A stretch of 64,000 nt of DNA from Niabella sp. (GCF_030150205.1 NZ_JASLGT010000002.1:417952-481951); one strand, 5' to 3'. Shown: positions 9,476 to 19,190, counted from the first letter of the stretch. A program made the numbers and translations. Notes: generated by a model from the sequence alone, not told the origin.

Positions 9476-10501
9476 ATGAACCGTAAAACCTTTGTTCAAT
9501 CATCCATGGCCCTGATGGCCGCCGCGGGTATACCGGCAATCGCCCGTGCCCATATACCGCTGTCAGATAGCAGGGAAACGCTGCCCCCTTACCTGAAGCC
9601 CGGCGATATGATTGGTATTACTTCACCGGCCGGCTTTATTTTAAGAGAAGGAATCATTCCGGCAGCTACCCTTATGCAGCAATGGGGATTTAAGATACGG
9701 GTGGGCTATACCATCGGCAAGCGCGACTTTACCTTTGGCGGAACAGACGCGGAACGGCTGAGCGATCTTCAGCAGATGCTGGATGATCCGCAGGTAAAGG
9801 CCATTATGTGTGCCCGCGGAGGCTATGGGTCGGTACGGATCGTAGATGGCCTGAACTGGGACCGGTTTAAAGCACATCCCAAATGGATCATCGGGTTTAG
9901 TGATATTACGGTGCTGCATGCACATATCCAGCGGAATTTTGGTATTGCTACCATTCATTCAAAAATGTGTAATAGTTTCCCGGATGTATGGGATACCGCG
10001 GACCCGCTGCAGAAAGATACCATCGAATCGATCCGGAAAGCACTTACAGGAGAACGGATGACCTATACTGCGGAGGCTTTTAACAGCCTCAACCGGCCGG
10101 GAACGGCCACCGGTGCCCTGGTTGGCGGAAATCTCAAAACCCTTGAAAGCCTGGCCGGGTCGGCTTCTGATATGAATACAGATGGTAAGATCCTTTTTGT
10201 GGAAGATACCGGGGAATATTTGTATAGTATCGACCGCATGTTCTGGAACCTGAAACGTACCGGCAAACTGGCGCGGCTGGCGGGTTTGATCGTGGGCGGC
10301 ATGAAGGTAAAGCAGGACCCTCTGGATGAACAGTTTGGAAAAAATATTTACGATATCGTGCTGGAAAAAATAAAGGAGTATAACTACCCGGTTTGTTTTG
10401 ATTTTCCGGTAGGCCACCAGATCAATAACTATGCACTGCGTTGCGGCACAAAGCACCAGCTGACGGTTGCTGCGGGCGGAGCTACATTAACCAGTATATA
10501 A
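9476..10501 (+). CDS. LD-carboxypeptidase, peptidase family S66, exported
   Basis: A 341-residue serine peptidase of family S66 (LdcA type), which removes the terminal D-Ala from murein tetrapeptides during peptidoglycan turnover. The S66 Ser-Glu-His triad is visible: Ser142 in IIGFSDITVLH, Glu243 in LFVEDTGEYLYSIDRM and His314 in FPVGHQINNYAL. An N-terminal signal peptide (MNRKTFVQSS...AIARAH) with a Tat-like RKTF start suggests export, unlike classic cytosolic LdcA. It is 12 nt upstream of a second S66 gene, clearly one operon. Confidence 0.92.
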   Translation: MNRKTFVQSSMALMAAAGIPAIARAHIPLSDSRETLPPYLKPGDMIGITSPAGFILREGIIPAATLMQQWGFKIRVGYTIGKRDFTFGGTDAERLSDLQQMLDDPQVKAIMCARGGYGSVRIVDGLNWDRFKAHPKWIIGFSDITVLHAHIQRNFGIATIHSKMCNSFPDVWDTADPLQKDTIESIRKALTGERMTYTAEAFNSLNRPGTATGALVGGNLKTLESLAGSASDMNTDGKILFVEDTGEYLYSIDRMFWNLKRTGKLARLAGLIVGGMKVKQDPLDEQFGKNIYDIVLEKIKEYNYPVCFDFPVGHQINNYALRCGTKHQLTVAAGGATLTSI

Positions 10502-10513
10502 AACCATCTACTT

Positions 10514-11425
10514 ATGAGTGTAATACTACCCCCTTATCTGAAAAAAGGTGATACCATCGGGATCGCGTGCCCCGCCGGATACATGGATGCTGCTAAAGCT
10601 GAAACCTGTATAAAAACATTGAAGCAATGGGGATACCAGGTGAAAACCGGTGCGTCCCTCGGCGGCGGATCGGAAACCTATTTCTCCGGAACCGATGCGG
10701 AGCGCCTGCAGGACCTGCAGCAAATGCTGGATGATGATGGCATACAGGCGGTGCTTTGCGGCAGGGGCGGTTATGGAACGGGACGTATTATTGACCAGAT
10801 CAGTTTTAAGAAATTCCGGAAACATCCGAAATGGGTGATCGGTTACAGTGATATTACGATTTTGCACAATCATATCTATCGCAATTTTGGTATTGCGGGG
10901 CTGCATGCGCCAATGGCGGCGGCGTTTAACGATGGCGGGTATAAAAACCGGTATGTGCAGTCGCTGCGACAAGCGCTTTCCGGAGAAAAAGCAGCGTACC
11001 GCGTTGCCGGTTCAAAGTACAACCGGCGGGGAACGGCAACAGGAACCCTGGTGGGAGGCAATTTATCCCTGCTGGTGAACGCGATCGGCACCCGGTCCGA
11101 TATATCCACCAATGGCACTATTTTATTTATAGAGGATATTGGTGAACAGAAATATAGTATCGACCGGATGTTATACCAGATGAAGCGGAGCGGAAAATTA
11201 AGCCGGCTGGCAGGAATGATCTTTGGCGGGTTTACCGATCTGCAGGATACTACAAGGCCTTTTGGGACCTCGATCCAGGAGCTGCTTTGGGACAAGGTAA
11301 AGGAGTATGGTTATCCCGTGTGTTTCGATTTTCCTGTAAGTCATGACAGTGAGAACTATGCCCTGAAAGTGGGTGGTCATTACCAGCTTACCGTTGATAA
11401 AAAAGTATTGCTGGAAGAATTATAA
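10514..11425 (+). CDS. LD-carboxypeptidase, peptidase family S66, cytosolic
   Basis: A 303-residue paralog of the preceding gene, without a signal peptide, matching the cytosolic murein-recycling LdcA enzymes. Triad residues: Ser112 (VIGYSDITILH), Glu207 (LFIEDIGEQKYSIDRM) and His277 (FPVSHDSENYAL). Shared landmarks such as GTDAERL.DLQQMLDD and the GRGGYGTGRI loop show duplication followed by moderate divergence. One member works outside the cytosol and one inside, so the operon could process tetrapeptides on both sides of the inner membrane (inference). Confidence 0.92.
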   Translation: MSVILPPYLKKGDTIGIACPAGYMDAAKAETCIKTLKQWGYQVKTGASLGGGSETYFSGTDAERLQDLQQMLDDDGIQAVLCGRGGYGTGRIIDQISFKKFRKHPKWVIGYSDITILHNHIYRNFGIAGLHAPMAAAFNDGGYKNRYVQSLRQALSGEKAAYRVAGSKYNRRGTATGTLVGGNLSLLVNAIGTRSDISTNGTILFIEDIGEQKYSIDRMLYQMKRSGKLSRLAGMIFGGFTDLQDTTRPFGTSIQELLWDKVKEYGYPVCFDFPVSHDSENYALKVGGHYQLTVDKKVLLEEL

Positions 11426-12143
11426 GGTTGCCGCAGAGGCACAGAAACGCTTATCACCTCCATCGCATCGAAACCGCTGCGTCTTTGCTCCTTTGCGTCG
11501 TGGCGTGAAACCGTTTGTGCTGGCGCCCGCCCACACTAATAAGAAAGTAACGTCGTCGTTTGCAACATTGCTGTGATAAAATCTTCAGTGTTTCAGCGGC
11601 ACAGAAACACAGCTCCCAATTGATGCGTATAACGGCATTGCTCAGAAACCGCTGCGTCTTTGCTCCGTTGCGTCGTGGCGTGAAACCCTGGTCTGGTTAG
11701 AACTGTTGGTAAGTGTCAATAGCTTCTTTTCAGTTGCCACAGAAGCACAGATCTTTTGTTGTGCTTATTGATGTTATAGAATCATCGCACAGAAACCGCC
11801 GCGCCGTTGCTCCTCTGCGACGCTGCGTGAAACCATAGAGATACAGCATCCGGCTTGTGCTTATTAATGCCTATCGCCCCATCGCATTCGAAACCGCCGC
11901 GCCGTTGCTCCGTTGCGTCGTTGCGTGAAACCATAGAAATACAGCATCCGGGTTGTGCTTATTAATGCCTATCGCCCCGTCGCATTCGAAACCGCCGCGT
12001 CTTTGCTCGTTTGCGACGTTGCGTGAAACCATTTATGCGTAAGCGTGCCTTGCACTGTTGCTATCGTAAAAGCTTCAGCGCTTCAGCGGCTTTATAGCTA
12101 AAATCAATGAATTGCTTATTTTTATCGACAAAATAGATGCATT
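11426..12143. repeat. Non-coding gap with five copies of a ~50-bp repeat
   Basis: Copies of a GAAACCGC(T/C)GCGTCTTTGC unit ending in GTTGCGTGAAACC lie at about 11463-11512, 11643-11691, 11786-11834, 11880-11931 and 11975-12030. The last two belong to a ~96-bp direct repeat that also contains ATACAGCATCCGG and GCTTATTAATGCCTATCGCC. Spacers differ in length and there are no cas genes. The final ~70 nt (TTGCTTATTTTTATCG, 12113-12128) should carry the oxyR promoter. Confidence 0.8.
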
Positions 12144-13082
12144 ATGACCCTGCAGCAACTGGAATATATCCTGGCGGTAGATACACACCGGAACTTTATA
12201 AAGGCCGCGGACTCCTGTTATATCACCCAGCCTACATTAAGTATGCAGATTCAAAAACTGGAGGAAGAGCTGGGGGTAAAGATCTTTGACCGCAGCAAGC
12301 TGCCGGTGGTGCCTACAGCTACCGGACAGGGGATACTGGAACATGCGCGACGCGTGTTACATGCCCGCAACGAACTCAACCGCTTTATCGAAGACCAGAA
12401 AGGAAAGATCTCCGGGCAACTGCGCATCGGCATCATCCCCACGCTGGCACCGTACCTGTTACCCATCTTTGTTCCGGCCTTCATAAAAAAATACCCGGAT
12501 ATCAAACTCATCATTCATGAGCTGATGACCGAGCACATCGTTTCTTATTTGAAAGATGAAAAGATCGATGCCGGCATCCTGGTAACTCCGCTGAATGAAG
12601 CAGGCATTACCGAGCATGTATTATTTTATGAAGAGCTGATGGTGTTTACTTCCAAAAAGAACCGGGCTTATGAAAAGCAATACATCCTGCCCAGGGATAT
12701 TGATACCAGCAAACTCTGGCTGCTGGAGGAGGGGCATTGTTTCCGTTCGCAGATCCTTTCCATCTGTGAATTGCAGAAACAAAGCCGGGAACATTCCGGT
12801 TTGGAATATGAGGCCGGCAGCCTGGAAACCCTCAAGCGGATGGTGGAGATCAGTGATGGGGTTACCATTGTACCCGAACTGGTAACCCTGCAGATGCCCA
12901 AAAGCCAGCAGCAACTGATCCGGCATTTTAAGAAACCGGTACCGGTGCGGGAGGTAAGCCTGGCCGTACACCGCGATTTTTTAAAGGAAAAACTGGTAAA
13001 AGCGCTCCGGGAAGAGATCCTGCTGGCCGTGCCCGAACAACTGAAGAAAAAACCATCGCCCAATGTGATACCGATCGGGTGA
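12144..13082 (+). CDS. oxyR: LysR-family hydrogen peroxide sensor OxyR
   Basis: A 312-residue LysR-type regulator that activates peroxide-defence genes when oxidised. The N-terminal winged helix (MTLQQLEYILAVDTHRNFIK, ITQPTLSMQIQKLEEELGV) is followed by a substrate-binding-like regulatory domain. The two redox cysteines are at residues 199 (EEGHCFRSQ) and 208 (ILSICELQ), the same numbers as Cys199 and Cys208 of E. coli OxyR, which form the sensing disulfide. This supports OxyR over a generic LysR call. No catalase or peroxiredoxin gene lies next to it, so targets are elsewhere. Confidence 0.9.
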   Translation: MTLQQLEYILAVDTHRNFIKAADSCYITQPTLSMQIQKLEEELGVKIFDRSKLPVVPTATGQGILEHARRVLHARNELNRFIEDQKGKISGQLRIGIIPTLAPYLLPIFVPAFIKKYPDIKLIIHELMTEHIVSYLKDEKIDAGILVTPLNEAGITEHVLFYEELMVFTSKKNRAYEKQYILPRDIDTSKLWLLEEGHCFRSQILSICELQKQSREHSGLEYEAGSLETLKRMVEISDGVTIVPELVTLQMPKSQQQLIRHFKKPVPVREVSLAVHRDFLKEKLVKALREEILLAVPEQLKKKPSPNVIPIG

Positions 13083-13411
13083 GGCGGATTAACCATGGAA
13101 ATAAGTCAATGATCTGGATCATCGATTAGTTATCAGTCTTCAGTTCTCAGCAATCAGTTGGTTACGTCCGGTATCAGGTTGCTGGCTTCTATCGCGGATT
13201 GTCAGAAATCGACTTAAACGGTCATCAGTTTTCGGCGATCTGCTTTCAGTACTCGTAAGCATGAATCGTTTTATATGTTTGAAAAATTCCCCTGCTCCCC
13301 CCTGTCTGCATGTCCCCCCAAGCAAGGGCGATCGTCAATGTCTTCAGTTTTCAGTATCAAAGTATGAAACGAAATCTAACGTGGAACTCTAAAACCTTAA
13401 ACAAAAATCTA
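13083..13411. other. Intergenic region with reverse-oriented word-like repeats
   Basis: A convergent spacer between oxyR and kup. It holds reverse-complement copies of the CTGAAAACTGA-type repeat (AGTCTTCAGTTCTCAGCAATC near 13134, TCATCAGTTTTCGG near 13222, TCTTCAGTTTTCAGTATC near 13341). No clear terminator or gene. Confidence 0.5.
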
Positions 13412-15391
13412 TCACTCCGGATCCTGGATCCTGTTCAGCTTTACGCTGGTAACCGGCGCCACAATGAGCGGGAATTTTTCTACGGTTACATTGGAAAGAT
13501 CCAGCCCGAATCCTTTTTCTTCCGAAAGACTGATCTGCTTGATCAGGAAGTGCAGCTTCATAATGATCTTTTCCATAAAGGGGAGGTCATTATCCGGACT
13601 GAGGTATTTTTCCATCACCATAAACTGGAAATCGCCCACCGTATTACTGCTGGCTAAACTTTCATAGCGGCTGATGATGTTTACTTCATTATTCACCACC
13701 AGGTCTTCCACCACTTTTTTAAACATGATATTGATGCGGGGCTGTATGCGGAAGCCCAGGCGGAAATCGATGCGGATGATATCATTGGGAATGATATGCT
13801 CTACCTTGTACTCCGCTGTATACGGGTCATCCAGCGTGTCTACATGCACAAACCAGTAAATGTCGGCGCGCTTGGGTTTCTTATTCAGGATGGAGTAAAT
13901 GATCTTATGCTCAATTTCCCGGGGGTTATCGGCACTGGTAAGATAGATCAGGTGCGTGGCGTATTTGGCAATGGAACGGTCTGCACTCAATTCCTGCATT
14001 TTGGGAATATAATGCTCCATGCGTACAAACTCCACATAACGGTTCTTGATCTTGCGCGCGCGGAACCATACGTACATCACAATAAACATCAGGCCGCCGA
14101 TCATGATGGTAATATAACCGCCATGTACAAATTTGGCAAGCAGTGCAATCAGGTAGGCAATCTCAACGGTGGCATAACCGATGATAAAAATGTATACCCA
14201 AAGCGGTTTGATCCGTTTCAATACCAGGTAATTGGCAAACAGGATGGTAGTGGTCAGCATGGTAACGATAATGGCCAGGCCATAAGCCGCTTCCATGCGG
14301 GATGATTGCTGAAAATAAAGCACCACTCCGATACAGCCAACAAATAATAAAGTATTAATGGCCGGGATGAATAACTGACCTTTTTCCTCCGACGGATAAC
14401 GGATCCGCATTTTGGGCCAGAGGTTCAGCCGGATGGCCTCACTGATGAGGGTAAATGCCCCGGAAATCATGGCCTGGCTGGCGATAACAGCAGCTATGGT
14501 GGCAATTGTTACCCCCGGCACAATAAACCACTCCGGCATCAGGTTATAGAATGCATTAATTCCAAGCGTTTTTTTAACAGATTCGGTTATGGTGATTCCG
14601 TTGTGATGGGATAGCAGATAGGCTCCCTGACCAAAATAATTCAAAAGCAGGCAAAACTTTACATACATCCAGGAAACCCGGATATTGTCTTTGCCGCAGT
14701 GTCCGAGGTCACTATACAATGCTTCTGCGCCCGTTGTACAAAGAAAGACAGCGCCCAGCAGCCAAAAACCATGAGGATAGGTAATGAGGAAATCGATAGC
14801 GTAATGAGGACTTAGGGCGCGAAAGATGGCAAGATCGTCGAATACATGAAAGACTCCCAAAACAGCGAGCATGGTAAACCAAATGAACATGATCGGACCA
14901 AAGATCCGTCCGATGGAAGCTGTTCCAAACTGCTGTAAAAAAAACAAAAGACAAAGAACGCAAAGTACAATAATAACAATCGTGCTGGTGGGTATGTGTC
15001 TTAAACTAGGCAGAATTTCAAGGCCTTCAATGGCTGCCGTAACGGTCATAGGCGGGGTGATGATTCCATCGGCGATCATGGCGGCACCGCCAATCATCGC
15101 GGGAAGCACCAGCCATTTTCGTCGGCGCCGGACCAGGGCAAATAAGGCGAAGGTACCGCCCTCCCCCCGGTTGTCTGCCCTTAAAATAAGCACAACGTAT
15201 TTGATGGTTGTTTGTAAGGTAAGGGTCCAGATGATACAGGACAGCGATCCGATTACCAGCAGTTCGTTCACCTCCCGGTTCCCGATAATTGCATTAAATA
15301 CGTAAAGCGGGGAAGTGCCGATATCCCCATAGATAATTCCCAATGCAACTAGCAGGCCGGCGGCCGTCATTTTGTTTGTCGAAGCTTTCAC
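13412..15391 (-). CDS. kup: Kup-type low-affinity potassium transporter
   Basis: A 659-residue inner-membrane K+/H+ symporter of the KUP/HAK/KT family. The first helix carries the hallmark GIIYGDIGTSPLYVF (about 18-32), followed by NRGEGGTFALFALVRR and ADGIITPPMTVTAAIEGLEI. About twelve hydrophobic helices end near residue 440, and a ~200-residue soluble C-terminal domain follows, as usual. The start ATG has a second ATG 7 codons later; either would leave helix 1 intact. Monocistronic, divergent from the following envelope gene. Confidence 0.95.
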   Translation of the reverse strand: MKASTNKMTAAGLLVALGIIYGDIGTSPLYVFNAIIGNREVNELLVIGSLSCIIWTLTLQTTIKYVVLILRADNRGEGGTFALFALVRRRRKWLVLPAMIGGAAMIADGIITPPMTVTAAIEGLEILPSLRHIPTSTIVIIVLCVLCLLFFLQQFGTASIGRIFGPIMFIWFTMLAVLGVFHVFDDLAIFRALSPHYAIDFLITYPHGFWLLGAVFLCTTGAEALYSDLGHCGKDNIRVSWMYVKFCLLLNYFGQGAYLLSHHNGITITESVKKTLGINAFYNLMPEWFIVPGVTIATIAAVIASQAMISGAFTLISEAIRLNLWPKMRIRYPSEEKGQLFIPAINTLLFVGCIGVVLYFQQSSRMEAAYGLAIIVTMLTTTILFANYLVLKRIKPLWVYIFIIGYATVEIAYLIALLAKFVHGGYITIMIGGLMFIVMYVWFRARKIKNRYVEFVRMEHYIPKMQELSADRSIAKYATHLIYLTSADNPREIEHKIIYSILNKKPKRADIYWFVHVDTLDDPYTAEYKVEHIIPNDIIRIDFRLGFRIQPRINIMFKKVVEDLVVNNEVNIISRYESLASSNTVGDFQFMVMEKYLSPDNDLPFMEKIIMKLHFLIKQISLSEEKGFGLDLSNVTVEKFPLIVAPVTSVKLNRIQDPE

Positions 15392-15570
15392 TTGCTATGA
15401 GTCCTTTTTTTCTGCAATAAAGCAGCAAAGTTTAAATAAAGATTAATAAACAAAAAACTTATTTTATTACCGCCTTTCACTATATTTTTCCCCCCGTAAC
15501 AGGCTTTGTTAAAAGGAGGTTGGGTATTAAAAGAAAGCTGTAACTTTATATAACTGAATATTGAAAATGT

Positions 15571-17154
15571 ATGAAAAAATTGATTTTTAGTCTGTTACTA
15601 CTTAGTTTCAGCCTTATAAACGCTGCAAATGCGCAAAGTATTGTGTACGCCGATGTAAATAAGGCGGACGTGCAGCGGATGAATTTTGAAATCATAGGAA
15701 AGCTGGCCAACAATTACCTCATCTATAAAGAGGTGAAAGGAAATCACCAGGTCAATGTCTTTAACGAAAGTATGCAGCTGCTGGAGTCGGTACCCATCAC
15801 CATACTCCCCAAAAAGAAAGATTTGCTGGATCTGACCTTTTACCCGTTTCATAATTATGCCTACCTGCTGTACCAGTTCCAGAAAGGCAACGTTGTTTAC
15901 TGCAATGCCGTACGGGTGGAGGCAAACGGGAAAATTCTCCAGGAACCGGTTACACTGGATACGACCATTATCGCTTACACAGCAGACCGGAAGATCAACA
16001 GCTCTGTAAAAAGCAGTGACGGCAACAAAATCCTCCTGTTCAAGATCAATAAAAAGGATCCGGCCCACCATGTTTTTAAAACCCGGCTTTATGATGGCGA
16101 GCTGAACCTGATCAAGGAAAGCCGTTACACGGTATCCATGGTGAAAGGCGGGGATTTCCTGAGCGGTTACAGCCTGGCCAATAATGGCGATTTTGCCTTT
16201 GTAAAGTATAACCGGCTTACCAGCGGCAATATCCAGGAAGCATCTCTTATGGTAAAACCGGAAAACAGTGATATCTGCAATGAATATCCGCTTTCGGTAA
16301 ATGAGCTGTACCTCGATGATATTAAACTGAAAATAGATGAGGGCAACAACCGTTATTTATTAAGTTCCTTCTATGCGCAGCAGAAAAGAGGCAATATCGC
16401 AGGTATTTATAACTATGCGCTGAGCCTGGATAGCCGGGAACAACTTTTTGAAACCGTAACCCCGTTCAACGATGAGCTGCGGAAGAAAATGGGGGGTAAA
16501 AGCGGGGGAAAGACCGCATTTAATGATCTTTTCATAAATAGTATTATCATTCATCAGAACGGCGGTTTCTCCATCGGTGCAGAGGCGCTTTATACCACTA
16601 ATGCCGGCGGAATGTGGGACCGGTGGAATTATTGGGGCGGTCCCTACGGCTTCTATGGCGGCCCTTATGGCTTTTACGGAGGCTGGGGCGGCTGGGGCTC
16701 GTGGGGCAGGGGATACTGGTCGCCGTATGCCTATTATTCGCCCTTCTTTTACAGAAGCTACTGGTGGGGTGCCGGCTACGGGTATGGAGGCGGATATGCC
16801 CGGTACAATGCGGGCAATATCGGTGTCTTTTCATTCGATAAATCGGGTAACCGCACCGCCGAAAATATTATTTTTAAGAATCAGTCGGAAGTAGAAACCG
16901 ATGGTACCATTTCTTACCAGGTGCTGGTAGACGGAGACCGTATGCATTTTGTATTAAACCGGGCTGCAAAGATCTCCGACCTGGATGATGTAATCATTAC
17001 AGAGGATGGTCAAATGACTGAAGCAGAGCCGCTAGAGGCAAAGGACAAATATGTTAACTTTATGCCCCGGTACGGCAAACAGGTAGGGCCCGCCAGCATG
17101 ATCATTCCTTACGTATATAAAAAGAATATTTCATTTGCGAAGGTTGACTTCTAA
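15571..17154 (+). CDS. Secreted protein of unknown function with a Gly/Tyr/Trp-rich segment
   Basis: A 527-residue protein not recognised by family. An N-terminal signal peptide (MKKLIFSLLLLSFSLINAANAQ) predicts export. Residues ~25-340 look like a beta-rich folded domain. Residues ~346-416 are a low-complexity run made almost only of G, Y, W, F, S and P (for example WNYWGGPYGFYGGPYGFYGG), then ~110 ordinary residues follow to the C-terminus. The aromatic-glycine run resembles adhesive or surface-exposed linkers. Its partner may be the next gene, an integral membrane protein 39 nt downstream. Confidence 0.75.
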   Translation: MKKLIFSLLLLSFSLINAANAQSIVYADVNKADVQRMNFEIIGKLANNYLIYKEVKGNHQVNVFNESMQLLESVPITILPKKKDLLDLTFYPFHNYAYLLYQFQKGNVVYCNAVRVEANGKILQEPVTLDTTIIAYTADRKINSSVKSSDGNKILLFKINKKDPAHHVFKTRLYDGELNLIKESRYTVSMVKGGDFLSGYSLANNGDFAFVKYNRLTSGNIQEASLMVKPENSDICNEYPLSVNELYLDDIKLKIDEGNNRYLLSSFYAQQKRGNIAGIYNYALSLDSREQLFETVTPFNDELRKKMGGKSGGKTAFNDLFINSIIIHQNGGFSIGAEALYTTNAGGMWDRWNYWGGPYGFYGGPYGFYGGWGGWGSWGRGYWSPYAYYSPFFYRSYWWGAGYGYGGGYARYNAGNIGVFSFDKSGNRTAENIIFKNQSEVETDGTISYQVLVDGDRMHFVLNRAAKISDLDDVIITEDGQMTEAEPLEAKDKYVNFMPRYGKQVGPASMIIPYVYKKNISFAKVDF

Positions 17155-17193
17155 CTCTTAAGGGAGCTCAAATAAGTATGACTGACTGTTATT

Positions 17194-18201
17194 GTGATTG
17201 GAGTTTTTAAACAAAAGAACCCGGGAAATCTTATTATGATTTTCATTCTGGGGCTATTGCTGAAATTGCCCTGGTTTTTCCTGTCTGCTGCACAAAACGG
17301 CAAACAGGCGGTGGTGATCCGCCCGCAGGATGGGTTTCTTTATGATCAGTTGCTCCGGTTGCTGGAACCTGTTGTGGCGGTATTCCCATCCTTTTTTGCC
17401 ATGGCGGCCTTTTTGCTTTTATTTTGGCAGGCCTACCTGCTGACCAATTTCATCAATAACCAACGATTGGTAAACCGGGCCAATTACCTGCCGGGAATGG
17501 CATTGATGCTGGTATCTTCTTTTATACCGGAGTTCAATTACCTGTCGGCCCCGCTGATCGTTTCCTTCCTGTTCCTGTTGTCGTTTATCTTTATTTTCAA
17601 GGCCCACAATCATCCCAATGCCAAGGGGCTTATTTTTAACTGCGGACTCGTATTGGGCGCAGCCACCATGTTTTTTCAGCCTTCCGTATTTTTTCTTGCA
17701 TGGGGGTTGCTGGCTTTGGGAATATTAAGACCTTTTCGGGTGAACGAATGGTTGTTATTGCTGCTGGGTTTTTTTACTCCCTACTATTTTTACCTGATCT
17801 ACCTGTTTTTAACCGATCAGTGGCCAGTCATATACACGATGCTGGAGCCGTTTTCGGTGGGAATCAATCTTGGAAAACAGCGGCTTTGGTTTGCAGGCGC
17901 CCTGTTTTTAACGATCCTTCCCCTGCTGGCCGGAATCTATTCGATCAATGTGCTTTCTTCAAAAATGCTGATCCAGGTGCGGAAGGGGTGGTTCCTTTTT
18001 CTGCTGTACTTTGTGGCGGCCGTTGGCATTGCCTTTGTGAATCCCGGACCCGGGTTTACCAATTGGGTATTGGTGCTGGTACCCTGTGCTGCCGTACATG
18101 GGTTTGGCTACCTGAACAGTGAAGTGCGGCTATATCCCGTAATTGCATTCTGGCTCACCGTAGGGTATATTATTGCGGTAGAAATTGCGGGTTTCCGGTG
18201 A
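17194..18201 (+). CDS. Integral membrane protein, DUF6427-like
   Basis: A 335-residue polytopic membrane protein with eight to ten hydrophobic helices. The N-terminus VIGVFKQKNPGNLIMIFIL resembles the Bacteroidota-specific DUF6427 family (recalled from memory, moderate certainty), whose function is unknown. The likely start is GTG at 17194, since no in-frame ATG precedes the conserved FKQKNPGN. Co-oriented with, and 39 nt after, the Gly/Tyr-rich secreted protein, so probably co-transcribed. Confidence 0.72.
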   Translation: MIGVFKQKNPGNLIMIFILGLLLKLPWFFLSAAQNGKQAVVIRPQDGFLYDQLLRLLEPVVAVFPSFFAMAAFLLLFWQAYLLTNFINNQRLVNRANYLPGMALMLVSSFIPEFNYLSAPLIVSFLFLLSFIFIFKAHNHPNAKGLIFNCGLVLGAATMFFQPSVFFLAWGLLALGILRPFRVNEWLLLLLGFFTPYYFYLIYLFLTDQWPVIYTMLEPFSVGINLGKQRLWFAGALFLTILPLLAGIYSINVLSSKMLIQVRKGWFLFLLYFVAAVGIAFVNPGPGFTNWVLVLVPCAAVHGFGYLNSEVRLYPVIAFWLTVGYIIAVEIAGFR

Positions 18202-18340
18202 GGCAAGTCTTTGTTCCAGGTTCAACGTTTAAAGTTCCAGGTTAGATTTTTCATACCCAAAGGTCTATTGACCATTGACTCATTTCCACATTTCCCACAT
18301 TTTCATATTTTCAAATTTTCAAATCTTCAAATTCCGCCAG
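18202..18340. repeat. Word-like interspersed repeats
   Basis: Two repeat types sit back to back: a GTTTAAAGTTCCAGGTTAGA word (18228-18247), also near 57735-57765 and 57972-58005, and a C/A/T-only run of CATTTTCAAATTTTCAAAT type (18284-18332), also near 39617-39680 and 58140-58230. Confidence 0.7.
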
Positions 18341-18356
18341 GACGGTGAAATAAGGC

Positions 18357-18364
18357 TATCTTTG
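18357..18364 (+). promoter_or_regulatory. -7 promoter element for purQ
   Basis: TATCTTTG matches the Bacteroidota -7 consensus TAnnTTTG, 25 nt before the 18389 ATG. No TTG at the usual -33 spacing. Confidence 0.55.
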
Positions 18365-18388
18365 CGATCTGGATAAAACATGATACGA

Positions 18389-19102
18389 ATGAAATTTGGA
18401 GTAGTTATATTTCCCGGGTCCAATTGCGACCGCGACATGCTGGATGCCTTACAATACGATTTGAACCAGGAAGTGATTCCGCTTTGGCATAAGAGTGAAG
18501 ACATCAGCGCCTTTACCACCGAAGATTGCATTGTACTGCCCGGAGGATTTTCTTATGGAGATTACCTGCGGTGTGGCGCCATTGCGCGTTTCAGCCCGGT
18601 TATGAAGCAGGTGATTGAATTTGCCCATAACGGTGGAAAAGTATATGGTGTGTGCAACGGCTTTCAGATCCTTTGTGAATCGGGCTTGCTGCCGGGTGCT
18701 TTATTGCGGAATGAACGCCAGCAATACATCTGTAAGAATATTTTTATCAAACCCGAAGGACTTTACCGGGAGCAACTGAAAGAAGATGCGGAACGCTTCC
18801 AGGAAGTATATAAAATACCCATTGCACATGGGGAAGGCCGGTTTTATGCTGACCCGCAAACGCTTGAAGCACTGAAAGCAAACGGGCAAATCCTTTTCCG
18901 GTACTGTGATGAAGCTGGTAACGAAACGCCCGATAGCAATCCGAATGGAGCCATCGATCATATTGCCGGTATCTGTAATGCCCGGCGGAATGTGTTTGGT
19001 ATGATGCCGCACCCCGAACGGGCCTGCAGTGCCGTTTTGGGTAATGAAGATGGTAAAAAAATCCTTACATCCCTGCTGATGGCCAGGCAACTGGTTTCCT
19101 GA
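18389..19102 (+). CDS. purQ: Phosphoribosylformylglycinamidine synthase, glutaminase subunit
   Basis: PurQ supplies ammonia from glutamine to PurL for the fourth step of purine synthesis. The class I glutamine amidotransferase triad is visible: Cys in VYGVCNGFQIL, and His with Glu in MMPHPERACS. The family start FGVVIFPGSNCDRDML is intact. Two starts are possible, 18380 (adds MIR) and 18389 (MKFGVV); the second fits family lengths better, giving 237 residues. Expressed from its own -7 element; purL and purS are not in this window. Confidence 0.94.
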   Translation: MKFGVVIFPGSNCDRDMLDALQYDLNQEVIPLWHKSEDISAFTTEDCIVLPGGFSYGDYLRCGAIARFSPVMKQVIEFAHNGGKVYGVCNGFQILCESGLLPGALLRNERQQYICKNIFIKPEGLYREQLKEDAERFQEVYKIPIAHGEGRFYADPQTLEALKANGQILFRYCDEAGNETPDSNPNGAIDHIAGICNARRNVFGMMPHPERACSAVLGNEDGKKILTSLLMARQLVS

Positions 19103-19157
19103 TTGACACGTCCTTTTATAGCATCCTGTTTTAAGCTTTTATAAAGAAATGGGAGGG

Positions 19158-19165
19158 TACCTTTG
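19158..19165 (+). promoter_or_regulatory. -7 promoter element of the DsbD-like gene
   Basis: TACCTTTG fits TAnnTTTG and lies 25 nt before the start codon. A matching TTG 19-20 nt upstream is not evident. Confidence 0.55.
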
Positions 19166-19190
19166 CACCTGAAAGAGAAAAAATAAAAAA

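Noticed and set aside
11463..12030. CRISPR-like array
   Set aside because: The repeat units are long, degenerate and unevenly spaced, spacers are themselves repeated, and no cas gene is in the window.
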